Of a DNA stretch of 45,670 nt, positions 17,414 through 25,582 are shown in pieces (the stretch's first letter is position 1; each line of letters begins with the position of its first letter). The stretch lies in assembly GCA_964649815.1 (NCBI GenBank), contig CAZYQC010000023.1, forward strand, positions 1 to 45,670, read 5' to 3'. The DNA is from G013214665 sp964649815 (lineage in GTDB: Bacteria; Pseudomonadota; Alphaproteobacteria; Rhodobacterales; Rhodobacteraceae). Under the pieces are notes generated by a model. The model worked only from the letters and a program-made list of their open reading frames with translations, made no database searches and was not told the origin of the DNA. The position numbers and the translations under genes are program-made.

Positions 17414-17492
17414 AAGCTCGCTTTCGACATTGCGCTTGCCCCCTCTTGGGCGGTTGGATAGACCTTTGGCAACGCAATGTGGGGTATGGCCT

Positions 17493-17984
17493 ATGCAGGT
17501 GGCAAAGCTGATCAGAATGGGACTGGTGTTGTCTTTGGCATTGTCCGTTGCTGCGTGCGGGGGCGTGCGCTCTTTGATCCAGCCCGCGCGCGAATTGCCG
17601 CCGCAATACACGGACCCAAACAACCCCAATAATATTGACACCGAAAACACCATTTGGAACGTCCTGAACCGGGACAGCGGTGAAACCGAGGTTCGCGTGA
17701 ACCGGTATATCTGGGCGGCCAGCCTTGAGGTTCTCAACTTTCTTCCGGTCCAACAGATTGATTCCTTTACCGGTGTGATCGTCACCGGCTATGGCACACC
17801 ACCAGGTGGCGGGCGCGCGTATCGCGCCACAATCCTGATCGATGATCCGGCGTTGGACGCACGCTCTTTGAACGTCGCGCTGCAAACGCGCAGCGGCCCA
17901 GCCGCCGCATCCACAGTGCGCGCCGTCGAAGACGCAATCCTAAATCGCGCACGCCAATTGCGGATCGCGGACAATAGGCTTTAA
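17493..17984 (+). CDS. DUF3576 lipoprotein
   Basis: A 163-residue envelope lipoprotein of the DUF3576 family. The signal peptide LVLSLALSVAAC gives a lipidated Cys, followed by GGVRSLIQPARELPPQY and a domain with NTIWNVLNRDSGETEVRVNRYIWAASLEVLNFLP. The start is placed at the ATG 17493, which gives a standard lipoprotein signal; the frame is open far upstream. Function is unknown. A strong intrinsic terminator 38 nt downstream separates it from leuS. Confidence 0.87.
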   Translation: MQVAKLIRMGLVLSLALSVAACGGVRSLIQPARELPPQYTDPNNPNNIDTENTIWNVLNRDSGETEVRVNRYIWAASLEVLNFLPVQQIDSFTGVIVTGYGTPPGGGRAYRATILIDDPALDARSLNVALQTRSGPAAASTVRAVEDAILNRARQLRIADNRL

Positions 17985-18021
17985 GAGGCTTTAAGGCTTT
18001 CCCAAAAGGCGATAACAGGTG

Positions 18022-18047
18022 CGCCGGGTCCGTGACCCGGCGTTTTT
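18022..18047 (+). terminator. Intrinsic terminator after the DUF3576 gene
   Basis: An 8-bp perfect stem CGCCGGGT/ACCCGGCG (18022-18029 with 18035-18042), five-base loop, followed by TTTTT (18043-18047). It lies between DUF3576 and leuS, so leuS needs its own promoter or read-through. Confidence 0.88.
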
Positions 18048-18080
18048 GCGTTCCACACCTTAATGATCCTGGATGACACC

Positions 18081-20627
18081 ATGGCAAGTTACTCACCTTC
18101 CGACATCGAAGCGCGTTGGCAACAGGCGTGGAATGACGCAGGCATCTTCAAAGCTGAACGCTCTGAAGACAAACCAAAGTACTATGTGCTCGAGATGTTT
18201 CCCTATCCGTCCGGGCGCATCCACATTGGGCATGTGCGCAATTACACAATGGGCGATGTGATCGCGCGCTACAAACTCTCCAATGGTTTCAACGTTTTGC
18301 ACCCGATGGGGTGGGACGCGTTTGGCATGCCCGCTGAAAACGCAGCGATGGCGTCTGGCGGCCATCCAAAGGACTGGACCTACAGCAACATCGCCGACAT
18401 GCGTGATCAGATGAAGCCGTTGGGCCTGTCAATCGACTGGTCCCGCGAATTCGCCACATGCGATCCTGAATATTACGGCCAACAGCAGGCCCTGTTTCTG
18501 GACATGCTGGAAAAAGATCTGGTCTACCGCAAAAACGCCGTCGTGAACTGGGACCCGGTCGACATGACCGTTCTCGCAAATGAACAGGTGATCGACGGCA
18601 AAGGCTGGCGCTCGGGCGCAGAGGTCGAAAAGCGCGAACTCACACAGTGGTTCTTCAAAATCTCTGACATGGCCGAAGAATTGCTCGACGCACTTGACGG
18701 TTTGGAAAACTGGCCAGCCAAAGTGCGCTTGATGCAAGAAAACTGGATCGGCAAATCGCGTGGGATCGAACTCAAGTTTGAACGCACTGATGGCGGCGAT
18801 CCAATCGTTTGTTATTCCACCCGCCCCGACACAATGCGCGGCGCAACATTCATCGCCGTATCCCCGGACCACCCGGTCGCGAAAGCGCTTGAAACCTCTC
18901 GCCCCGACCTTGCTGCCTTTATCGATGAATGCCGCAAGATGGATACGACCGAGGCCGCGATGGAAAAGGCCGAAAAGAAGGGGATCGACACCGGCATCAC
19001 CGTCCGCCACCCCATTTTCGCCGACCAAGAGATGCCTGTCTGGATCGGCAACTTTGTTTTGATGGATTACGGCACCGGCGCCGTCTTTGGCTGTCCCGCC
19101 CACGATCAGCGCGATCTGGATTTTGCGCGAAAATACGACCTCGACGTCCGTTCGGCCTTTTATCTGCCAGGACAGCCGGTCGAGATCCAAGACGAAGCTT
19201 TGGTGCCCGCAAAAACAGACACAGTTTCCTACATCGACCATTTTGCAGGAATCACGGACGTCAGCAGCTATGACGGCATCGACGCCTCGATCGATTACTT
19301 CGAGGCCAAAGGTCTCGGCAAAGGTCAGGTCAAATTCCGCCTGCGTGACTGGGGCTTGTCACGCCAGCGGTACTGGGGTTGCCCGATCCCAGTGGTCCAT
19401 TGCGACACATGCGGCGTTGTGCCCGAGAAGAAAGAGAACCTGCCCGTCCAGCTTCCTGATGATGTGACCTTTGATGTTCCCGGGAACCCGCTTGACCGGC
19501 ACTCGACTTGGCGGAACACACCATGCCCGAAATGCGGCAAGCCCGCGTTGCGTGAAACCGACACGATGGACACATTCGTCGATTCGTCATGGTACTTTGC
19601 CCGGTTCACCGCACCTCGCGCCGAAACGCCAACGGTCAACGAAGACGCCGCCTATTGGATGAACGTGGATCAATACATCGGCGGGATCGAACATGCGATC
19701 CTGCACTTGCTCTATTCACGCTTTTTCGCGCGGGCCATGCATCAAACGGGCCACCTGCCAAAGTCAGCCTCGGAACCCTTCGACGCTCTCTTCACGCAAG
19801 GCATGGTGACCCACGAGATCTATCAAACGCGCGATGACAAGGGCCGCCCCGTTTACCATTTGCCAGAAGACATCGACCGTGAAACCAAAACCGTAAAGGC
19901 AACTGGTGAGGCGTTGGAAATTATCCCCTCTGCCAAAATGTCGAAGTCCAAGAAAAACGTGGTCGATCCAGTGACAATCATTGCCACTTATGGCGCCGAC
20001 ACGGCACGCTGGTTTGTCTTGTCCGACAGCCCACCCGAGCGTGATGTCGAATGGACGGCCTCAGGTGCAGAAGCCGCGTACAAACACTTGGGGCGCGTAT
20101 GGTCTTTGTGCGACCGTATCGGAGCGATGGACAAAACCGCGCCGGGCCAAGGTGATGACGACCTGCTCAGAGCGATGCACAAATGCATTCACGACGTCAC
20201 GATGGGCATCGAATCCTTTGGCTTCAACGCGGCCATCGCCAAGCTTTACGGCTTTACGGCGGTCCTGCAGAAATCAAAGGCCAGTCATGCGGCCCAGCGT
20301 CAGGCGATCATGACCCTGGCCCAGCTGATGTCACCCATGACCCCGCATCTGGCCGAGGACATCTGGAACCACCAAGGTGGCGACGGGCTGGTTGCCACCG
20401 CTGAATGGCCCAAAGCAGACGAGGCCATGCTCGTCGATGACACTGTTACGCTGCCGATCCAGGTAAACGGAAAACGTCGCGCGGAAATCGAGATTCCGGC
20501 GGATATGGACAAGGCAGAGGTTGAAAAGCTGGCGCTGTCACAGGAAGCTGTGGTCAGGGCGCTCGATGGTAAAGCGCCAAAGAAGGTCATTGTTGTACCT
20601 GGGCGAATTGTGAATGTGGTGGTCTAG
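18081..20627 (+). CDS. leuS: Leucyl-tRNA synthetase
   Basis: Class I aminoacyl-tRNA synthetase that charges tRNA-Leu. In the 848-residue protein the HIGH motif is intact (residues 48-51, in SGRIHIGHVRNY), the CP1 editing domain follows with the Thr-rich CYSTRPDTMRGATFIAVSP, zinc-type Cys pairs CDTCG and CPKCG lie in the middle, and the KMSKS loop (AKMSKSKKNV) is near residue 619. The C-terminus has the PIQVNGKRRAEI segment typical of bacterial LeuRS. The ATG at 18081 gives the family N-terminus MASYSPSDIEARWQ; an ATG at 18063 would add six residues. The stop overlaps lptE by 14 nt. Confidence 0.97.
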   Translation: MASYSPSDIEARWQQAWNDAGIFKAERSEDKPKYYVLEMFPYPSGRIHIGHVRNYTMGDVIARYKLSNGFNVLHPMGWDAFGMPAENAAMASGGHPKDWTYSNIADMRDQMKPLGLSIDWSREFATCDPEYYGQQQALFLDMLEKDLVYRKNAVVNWDPVDMTVLANEQVIDGKGWRSGAEVEKRELTQWFFKISDMAEELLDALDGLENWPAKVRLMQENWIGKSRGIELKFERTDGGDPIVCYSTRPDTMRGATFIAVSPDHPVAKALETSRPDLAAFIDECRKMDTTEAAMEKAEKKGIDTGITVRHPIFADQEMPVWIGNFVLMDYGTGAVFGCPAHDQRDLDFARKYDLDVRSAFYLPGQPVEIQDEALVPAKTDTVSYIDHFAGITDVSSYDGIDASIDYFEAKGLGKGQVKFRLRDWGLSRQRYWGCPIPVVHCDTCGVVPEKKENLPVQLPDDVTFDVPGNPLDRHSTWRNTPCPKCGKPALRETDTMDTFVDSSWYFARFTAPRAETPTVNEDAAYWMNVDQYIGGIEHAILHLLYSRFFARAMHQTGHLPKSASEPFDALFTQGMVTHEIYQTRDDKGRPVYHLPEDIDRETKTVKATGEALEIIPSAKMSKSKKNVVDPVTIIATYGADTARWFVLSDSPPERDVEWTASGAEAAYKHLGRVWSLCDRIGAMDKTAPGQGDDDLLRAMHKCIHDVTMGIESFGFNAAIAKLYGFTAVLQKSKASHAAQRQAIMTLAQLMSPMTPHLAEDIWNHQGGDGLVATAEWPKADEAMLVDDTVTLPIQVNGKRRAEIEIPADMDKAEVEKLALSQEAVVRALDGKAPKKVIVVPGRIVNVVV

Positions 20628-21093
20628 ACGCACATTTTTGGCACTGCCGATCCTTTTGGCGGCATGCGGGTTTACGCCCGTCTATGGCCCTGGCGGCTCG
20701 GGCGCTGCACTCTTGGGCACAGTCCAGGTCCAAGAGCTTAGGACCCGCGATGGCTTTTTGCTGGTTCAACGTTTGGAAGAACGCCTGGGCCGACCCACCT
20801 TGCCGGCCTACACGCTCTCACTGGACCTGAGTACGCAACAGGCCGGTTTGGCCGTCGATCCCGAAGGCGATATCGAACGGTTTGACGTGATCGGATCGGT
20901 GGCCTTTCGTTTGGAACGTATCGACGACGGCGCCATTGTGGCATCTGGCTATGTCGAGGACTTCACTGGCTATTCGGCCAGCGGCTCGACCGTGGCGACA
21001 CTCTCGGCTGAAAAAGACGCCCGCGCGCGTTTGATGATCATCCTGGCGGACGAGATTGTCGTGCGTTTGCAAAGCAGTGATTTGGGCGGATGA
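20614..21093 (+). CDS. lptE: LptE-like LPS-assembly lipoprotein
   Basis: A 159-residue outer-membrane lipoprotein that plugs the LptD barrel in lipopolysaccharide export. Marks are the signal FLALPILLAACGFTPVYG with the lipidated Cys and the family-typical GFTPVYGPGG directly after it, then a two-layer alpha/beta body (TYTLSLDL... repeats). The gene starts inside the end of leuS and its stop overlaps the holA start, so leuS-lptE-holA are cotranscribed and probably translationally coupled. This gene order is the usual one in alphaproteobacteria. Confidence 0.9.
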   Translation: MWWSRRTFLALPILLAACGFTPVYGPGGSGAALLGTVQVQELRTRDGFLLVQRLEERLGRPTLPAYTLSLDLSTQQAGLAVDPEGDIERFDVIGSVAFRLERIDDGAIVASGYVEDFTGYSASGSTVATLSAEKDARARLMIILADEIVVRLQSSDLGG

Positions 21094-22091
21094 AGCTCAA
21101 CAAAGCTCAGGCCGCACACTATTTTGCCCGACCCGACACCGAAAAACTGGGCATTCTGATCTACGGCGCCGACGCAATGCGTGTGGCGCTGCGTCGCCAG
21201 GAAGTCATCGCAGGATTGGTGGGACCAAACGGAGAAGAGGAAATGCGTCTGACACGCATTCCAGCCGCCAGCCTCCGCCAAGAACCCGCCCAAATACAGG
21301 ACGCGCTGAAAGCCATTGGGTTTTTCCCCGGCCCGCGCGTCGCCTTTGTCGAAGACGCAACTGAAAACCAAGCGGCCATTCTGCTGGATGCATTAGACAG
21401 CTGGGTTCCCGGCGATGCGCATCTGGTGATCACCGCCGGTCAACTCAAGCCGACATCCAAGATCAGAAAAGCGTTCGAAAGCCATCCTCAGGCCTACGCC
21501 GTCGGGATCTATGACGATCCGCCGGATCGATCCGAGATCGAGGCAATTCTGGCCAAAAATGGCCTCACCCAGCTTGACCAACCGGTCATGGCCGCCTTGC
21601 AAGATCTCGCGCGTGCGCTCGAACCCGGTGATTTTCGACAGACGCTCGAAAAGCTCGCGCTGTATAAATTCAACGATGAAACCCCCACGACCTTGGACGA
21701 TGTTCAGGCCTGCGCGCCGACGTCGATCGAGGCCGAAGTCGACGACATTCTGCTTGTGGTCAGCGAAGGTCAAGCCAATCGTATCGGCCCGGTCATGGCG
21801 CGACTTCAGTCGCAAGGGGTTAACGCCGTCACGCTTTGCATCGGGGCCATGCGCCACTTTCGAACGCTGCATCGCGTGGCGCTTGATACGTCCGGCCGCC
21901 CCCAAGTCTGGGGGCCGCACCGTGACCGCATCATGGCCCAAGCCCGCAGATGGGGCCCAGCAAAACTGGAAACCGCCCTAAGCGTGCTGACCGACACCGA
22001 TCTCCAGCTGAGATCGGCTGGGCAAAACGCGCCGGCCCTCGCACTGGTCGAGCGTGCCTTCATCCGCTTGGCGATGCTTGCTGCGCGCTGA
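21090..22091 (+). CDS. holA: DNA polymerase III subunit delta
   Basis: The clamp-loader subunit that opens the beta sliding clamp. The 333-residue protein begins MKLNKAQAAHYF and has the HolA pattern: GILIYGADAMRVALRRQE, the PGPRVAFVEDA strand, and DTLEKLALY-like helices (FRQTLEKLALYKFND) leading to the C-terminal helical collar (QARRWGPAKLETALSVLTDTDLQLRS is represented by several short matches). It begins in an ATGA overlap with the lptE stop. It converges with the GFA gene; a 7-bp GC hairpin at 22101-22121 covers the gap. Confidence 0.93.
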   Translation: MKLNKAQAAHYFARPDTEKLGILIYGADAMRVALRRQEVIAGLVGPNGEEEMRLTRIPAASLRQEPAQIQDALKAIGFFPGPRVAFVEDATENQAAILLDALDSWVPGDAHLVITAGQLKPTSKIRKAFESHPQAYAVGIYDDPPDRSEIEAILAKNGLTQLDQPVMAALQDLARALEPGDFRQTLEKLALYKFNDETPTTLDDVQACAPTSIEAEVDDILLVVSEGQANRIGPVMARLQSQGVNAVTLCIGAMRHFRTLHRVALDTSGRPQVWGPHRDRIMAQARRWGPAKLETALSVLTDTDLQLRSAGQNAPALALVERAFIRLAMLAAR

Positions 22092-22100
22092 CCGGAGCGC

Positions 22101-22121
22101 CCGCCCGCACTATTCGGGCGG
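22101..22121. repeat. GC hairpin between convergent holA and GFA genes
   Basis: CCGCCCG (22101-22107), seven-base loop, CGGGCGG (22115-22121). It overlaps the GFA stop codon. No T-run follows on either strand, so it is at most a weak bidirectional terminator. Confidence 0.4.
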
Positions 22122-22541
22122 CGGGGCAAACATCGCCTCTATCTGAGCTTTCGTCATCTTGTGTGTGTCTTCCGCAAAGGAATAACCGTCGGGCTTTCGA
22201 TCAATGTAGATCTCGCCTGTCAACGCAATGCCATCGGCCTGATCAAAGCCACCAAGACCCACGTGATACTCACCCTGCATTGGCCCAGGAGCTGTCACCC
22301 GGTACCAAAGGGACGTGCCGCACGTCTTGCAAAACGAACGTTCAGCCCAGGGCGACGACGTAAAGACGCCCACACTGTCCTCGCCTGTGATGCGCATCTG
22401 ATCCGCAGACACCTTGACGCCCAGAAACACGCCGCCGGTCCACCTTCGGCACATATCACAATGGCACGCCCCCGTTTCCGAGACGCTTTCTGTAATGGTG
22501 TACTTCACCTCTCCGCATAAACATGATCCAGTGTGCGCCAT
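22110..22541 (-). CDS. GFA-family (glutathione-dependent formaldehyde-activating-like) zinc protein
   Basis: A 143-residue protein of the GFA/CENP-V fold. The zinc-binding cysteines are in GSCLCGEVKY, ACHCDMCRRWTG and FCKTCGTSLWY, in the standard order. Family members were named after a glutathione/S-hydroxymethylglutathione link, but most have no proven enzymatic activity. The ATG at 22541 has CCGGAG about 6 nt upstream; the upstream ATG at 22556 has none. It is divergent from a glutathione S-transferase gene with 88 nt between starts, which fits a thiol-linked role by context only. Confidence 0.9.
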   Translation of the reverse strand: MAHTGSCLCGEVKYTITESVSETGACHCDMCRRWTGGVFLGVKVSADQMRITGEDSVGVFTSSPWAERSFCKTCGTSLWYRVTAPGPMQGEYHVGLGGFDQADGIALTGEIYIDRKPDGYSFAEDTHKMTKAQIEAMFAPPPE

Positions 22542-22629
22542 ATCTGTCTCCGGCATTGCTACACTCAGGAGTTTAGACCCACCGAGTGACAGTTTCCGTC
22601 AGGAGCAAAGGCAACAGTAAGGAACGCAG

Positions 22630-23220
22630 ATGTACAAAGTCATCGGAACGGTAAAGTCGCGCGCATTTCGGGTTATGTGGATGCTCGAAGAGCTTGGTCA
22701 AAGCTATGAAATAGTCCCCGCGCCACCGGCCTCGGACCTTGCCAAGTCGTTCAACCCGCTGGGAAAGATCCCTGCATTGGTCGACGGCGACACCGTTCTA
22801 ACCGACAGCGTCGCGATCATGACCTACCTTGCTGACAAACATCAAATGCTCACCGCGCCCGCGGGTACGCCTGAACGCGCAAAACAAGACGCGATGACCC
22901 TTTGGCTGGTCGATGAGATGGATGCGCTGCTTTGGACCTATACCAAGCATTCCTTCATCATCCCCGAAGGCGACCGCCTGCAAAATGTGGGTCCCGCTTT
23001 GCAAGCAGAATACACCAAGACCTGCGCACGGATCGAAGAGATGTTGGACAGCGCCTTCTTAATGGGCGACGACATCACCGTGCCTGACCTGTTGGCCGTG
23101 CATTGCATGGGCTGGGCGCATGGCGTCGGCTTCCCCCCGCTTGGCCCAAAGGGAAAGGCCTATATGAAAGCCTGCCGTGCGCGGCCTGCCTTCCGGGCGG
23201 CCGGTGCACACGCGACTTAA
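22630..23220 (+). CDS. Glutathione S-transferase family protein
   Basis: A 196-residue GST. The thioredoxin-like N-terminal domain has the glutathione-binding NPLGKIPALVDGD and TDSVAIMTYLAD (the cis-Pro and the SNAIxxYL-type helix), and the helical C-terminal domain runs from about 80 to 190 with VPDLLAVHCMGW at the usual N-capping-box position. The start follows AAGGAACGCAG with ideal spacing. Substrate unknown. Its stop overlaps the stop of the convergent flavoprotein by 3-4 nt. Confidence 0.92.
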   Translation: MYKVIGTVKSRAFRVMWMLEELGQSYEIVPAPPASDLAKSFNPLGKIPALVDGDTVLTDSVAIMTYLADKHQMLTAPAGTPERAKQDAMTLWLVDEMDALLWTYTKHSFIIPEGDRLQNVGPALQAEYTKTCARIEEMLDSAFLMGDDITVPDLLAVHCMGWAHGVGFPPLGPKGKAYMKACRARPAFRAAGAHAT

Positions 23221-24398
23221 GCCGCCAATGCAAACCGGGCCGCATGCGCCCCCGCCCAGCGCCCCATCGCAAAGCACGCCGTCAGCAGATACCCGCCCGT
23301 TGGCGCATCCCAATCAACCATTTCGCCTGCGCAAAACACCCCCGGCCGGTCCGGGAGCATCAGCGACGGATTCAGCGCCGACCAGGGAACGCCACCCACT
23401 GTCGAAATCGCTTCGTCCAAGGGGCGAAATTCCAGCCGAGGCACATCAAGCGATTTGATCTGTTTCGCCAAGTCCAGCGGATCCGCAGGCAAAGGCCGCG
23501 CCCATTCCCTGAGGAGCGCGATCTTCACAGGTGGAAGGCCAACCGCCTTACGCAGCCTGTTAGTCAAGCTGTCCTTACTGCGCCCCGCGTATAACTTGTC
23601 GGCGATCCAGGCTTGATCGCGCTGCGGCATCAAATCGATCTTGAGGGCGCTGCCCGCGCGAATGGCCGCTGACATCGGATAAAGCGCGCCACCTTCCAGG
23701 CCGGTTTGGCTGATCACCAATTCTCCGACCGATGTCTTTTCTCCTGCTGTAAGAACCACGTTCTTGAGAGGTGCGCCAAAATGTCGGGCCATGTGGTCAG
23801 ACCACGAAAAGACCAAACCCGCGTTTGACGGCAAAAACGGCTCGGTTCTTAACCCGACCGTTTCAAACACATCTCTCCACATCCCATCCGAGCCCAAGCG
23901 CCGCCAACTGCCACCGCCCAGCGCCAGAACAGTCACATCGGGTCGGATCGTCTGGACACCGTCCGGGGTTTGAAATCCGAATGTGTTGTCCTCCCAGGTG
24001 TCCCAACGCCATTTGGTTTTCCGAACGACACCCGCGTCATCCAACCGTTGAAACCAGGCACGCAGCAAAGGCGACGCTTTCATGGCGACGGGAAAGACAC
24101 GCCCCGACGAGCCGGTGAAAACCGGCTGGCCCAAACCTTCTGCCCAGGCTTGCACCGCTTGTGCATCATGCGCCGAGACAATGGCCGCCAAGCGCTCTGC
24201 CCCAATGCCATAAGCCTTCAAAAGGTCCGGCGGCACTGCGTCAAAGGTCAGGTTCAGGCCGGATTTCCCGGCCATCAGGAATTTGCGGCCCATCGAAGGC
24301 ATGGCATCCGCGATGGTGACGTCCAGACCGCGCGCCGCCATCACTTCGGCGGCGGCCAAGCCCGCAGGTCCTCCGCCAATCACCAGCCCATGCGCCAT
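23217..24398 (-). CDS. HI0933/TIGR03862-type FAD-dependent oxidoreductase
   Basis: A 393-residue flavoprotein of the HI0933-like family, TIGR03862 branch by pattern. It begins with a Rossmann motif (LVIGGGPAGLAAAEVMAARG), followed by the family signature GRKFLMAGKSGLNLT, then TVLALGGGSWRRLGSDG, ELVISQTGLEGGALYP and the C-terminal FAD motif FCAGEMVDWDAPTGGYLLTACFAMGRWAG. A perfect AGGAGG stands 6 nt before the ATG at 24398. The reaction is unknown; other HI0933 members act on RNA or are unassigned. Divergent from the HNH gene by 61 nt. Confidence 0.9.
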   Translation of the reverse strand: MAHGLVIGGGPAGLAAAEVMAARGLDVTIADAMPSMGRKFLMAGKSGLNLTFDAVPPDLLKAYGIGAERLAAIVSAHDAQAVQAWAEGLGQPVFTGSSGRVFPVAMKASPLLRAWFQRLDDAGVVRKTKWRWDTWEDNTFGFQTPDGVQTIRPDVTVLALGGGSWRRLGSDGMWRDVFETVGLRTEPFLPSNAGLVFSWSDHMARHFGAPLKNVVLTAGEKTSVGELVISQTGLEGGALYPMSAAIRAGSALKIDLMPQRDQAWIADKLYAGRSKDSLTNRLRKAVGLPPVKIALLREWARPLPADPLDLAKQIKSLDVPRLEFRPLDEAISTVGGVPWSALNPSLMLPDRPGVFCAGEMVDWDAPTGGYLLTACFAMGRWAGAHAARFALAA

Positions 24399-24459
24399 AT
24401 TGCCCTCCTGACAGATCGCATTTCTGGACATGCCATGCGACGCAGCTAAGCTCAAACGC

Positions 24460-24753
24460 ATGCCTCACCCACGCTGCGCCTTATGCCACCGGGAAATCCC
24501 ACCTGACGTCCCGCAAAGCTTGCACCACCTCGTGCCAAAGCTGAAAGGCGGCAAAGGCGGCCCGACGGTTCTGTTGCACCACATTTGTCACAAAGAAATA
24601 CACGCGACCCTATCCGAAGCCGAGCTTGCGCGTGAATACAACACGCCCGAGGCGTTGCGTGCGCATCCAAGGCTCGCCAAGTCTATCGCTTGGGTTTCGA
24701 AACGCCCGCCCGGCTTTGCGTCGAAGGTTCCGGGCAAGCGTCGTGGTCGCTAG
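24460..24753 (+). CDS. Small HNH-type protein
   Basis: A 97-residue protein with an HNH-like zinc fold: CALCHREIP gives the first Cys pair, SLHHLVPKLKGGKGG the catalytic-type HH, and LLHHICHKEIHATLS the closing His/Cys residues. The C-terminus is basic (SKVPGKRRGR). Such short HNH proteins are common in alphaproteobacteria and their role (nuclease, repair or structural) is unproven. No methylase or phage genes are adjacent, so a restriction role is not supported. The start may be 24430 or 24460; I prefer the ATG just before the first Cys motif. Confidence 0.83.
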   Translation: MPHPRCALCHREIPPDVPQSLHHLVPKLKGGKGGPTVLLHHICHKEIHATLSEAELAREYNTPEALRAHPRLAKSIAWVSKRPPGFASKVPGKRRGR

Positions 24754-24909
24754 CGGTTGAGCTTAACTTTTGGTTCACCCCAGGCAGAACCTTGGACACC
24801 GCGAACAGGTACACTTGGTCAGAACGTGTCAGTCCGGGCTGCGCTTCGGGCGCTGCCTTTTTGGTCCGATCTATATACTTGTCGCGTGCCAAAATGGGTC
24901 CGTCGTCAG

Positions 24910-24957
24910 GATTTGAAACCACCGCTTGTGTCAACTAAAGTTGACATGTTTCAAATC
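24910..24957. repeat. Nested inverted repeats in a gene-free region
   Basis: An outer pair GATTTGAAAC (24910-24919) and GTTTCAAATC (24948-24957) encloses an inner pair TGTCAAC (24929-24935) and GTTGACA (24940-24946) with a TAAA spacer. A further TGTCAACT starts at 24960. The 220-nt gap 24754-24973 between convergent genes holds nothing else I can support. It may fold as a hairpin or bind a dimeric regulator. Confidence 0.6.
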
Positions 24958-24973
24958 TCTGTCAACTGGAACT

Positions 24974-25582
24974 TCACCGACACATGTCTTTAATCCCGTG
25001 CGCAATTTCTGCGCGGGCCGCGACTGTGTCACCACACAGCTCTGACGCCCGAGCGTGCAGTTGCTCGGCCTCAACGATTTCATCAATCAAACCAAAGTGA
25101 TACGCGGTTTCTGCCGTGATCTTTTGCCCGCCCATCAGCACATATTTGGTCCGCGCTGGCCCGATCAACGCTGCCATCCGGCCAGGGTCGCTTGGTTGTG
25201 GCAAAAATCCTAATTTCATCACTGGGTAGAAGAACTTAGCCGATGGTACCGCAATGCGAATGTCGCAGGCCAAAGCCATACCCATCGCACCCCCTGCCAG
25301 CGTCCCGTTCAACGCGGCGATGGTCAGGCCCGGCAAGTCCGCAATCGCGGATGAGAGACGCTCCCACACGTCCGAGACCGCCAGCCCCGCGCGCGCCTCA
25401 TCCAGATCGGCCCCGGCGCTGAAAACCCGCCCCTGCCCGGTCAGGATCAAGGCGCGGGCCTCTTGTGCCTCGCCAGCGATTGCAACGAGGCTCTCTAACA
25501 TCTCGGCGGTCAGCGAGTTTGCTTTGTCCGGTCGGGCAAGCGTTACGGTCCAAATGCCGTCGTCCTTGGCCAACTCGATCAT
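24974..25582 (-). CDS. Enoyl-CoA hydratase/isomerase-family protein lacking catalytic Glu residues
   Basis: A 202-residue crotonase-fold protein, shorter than the usual 255-260. The CoA-binding and oxyanion-hole parts are clear (TLARPDKANSLT, GRVFSAGADLDE, LNGTLAGGAMGMALACDIRIA), but the two catalytic Glu of hydratases are replaced: Gly101 in GGAMGMA and Val121 in FFYPVMKLGF. The C-terminal helical part is truncated. It may be an isomerase-, hydrolase- or decarboxylase-like crotonase, or a non-catalytic paralogue. The ATG overlaps the stop of the SDR gene (ATGA), so the two are coupled and probably act on the same acyl substrate. Confidence 0.85.
   Translation of the reverse strand: MIELAKDDGIWTVTLARPDKANSLTAEMLESLVAIAGEAQEARALILTGQGRVFSAGADLDEARAGLAVSDVWERLSSAIADLPGLTIAALNGTLAGGAMGMALACDIRIAVPSAKFFYPVMKLGFLPQPSDPGRMAALIGPARTKYVLMGGQKITAETAYHFGLIDEIVEAEQLHARASELCGDTVAARAEIAHGIKDMCR

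Noticed and set aside
24683..24934. Minus-strand open frame of 83 codons in the HNH/ECH gap
   Set aside because: TTG start without ribosome site, overlaps the end of the HNH gene, no family pattern; kept only as gene-free DNA.
24690..24938. Plus-strand open frame of 82 codons in the same gap
   Set aside because: TTG start inside the HNH gene with no ribosome site and no family pattern.
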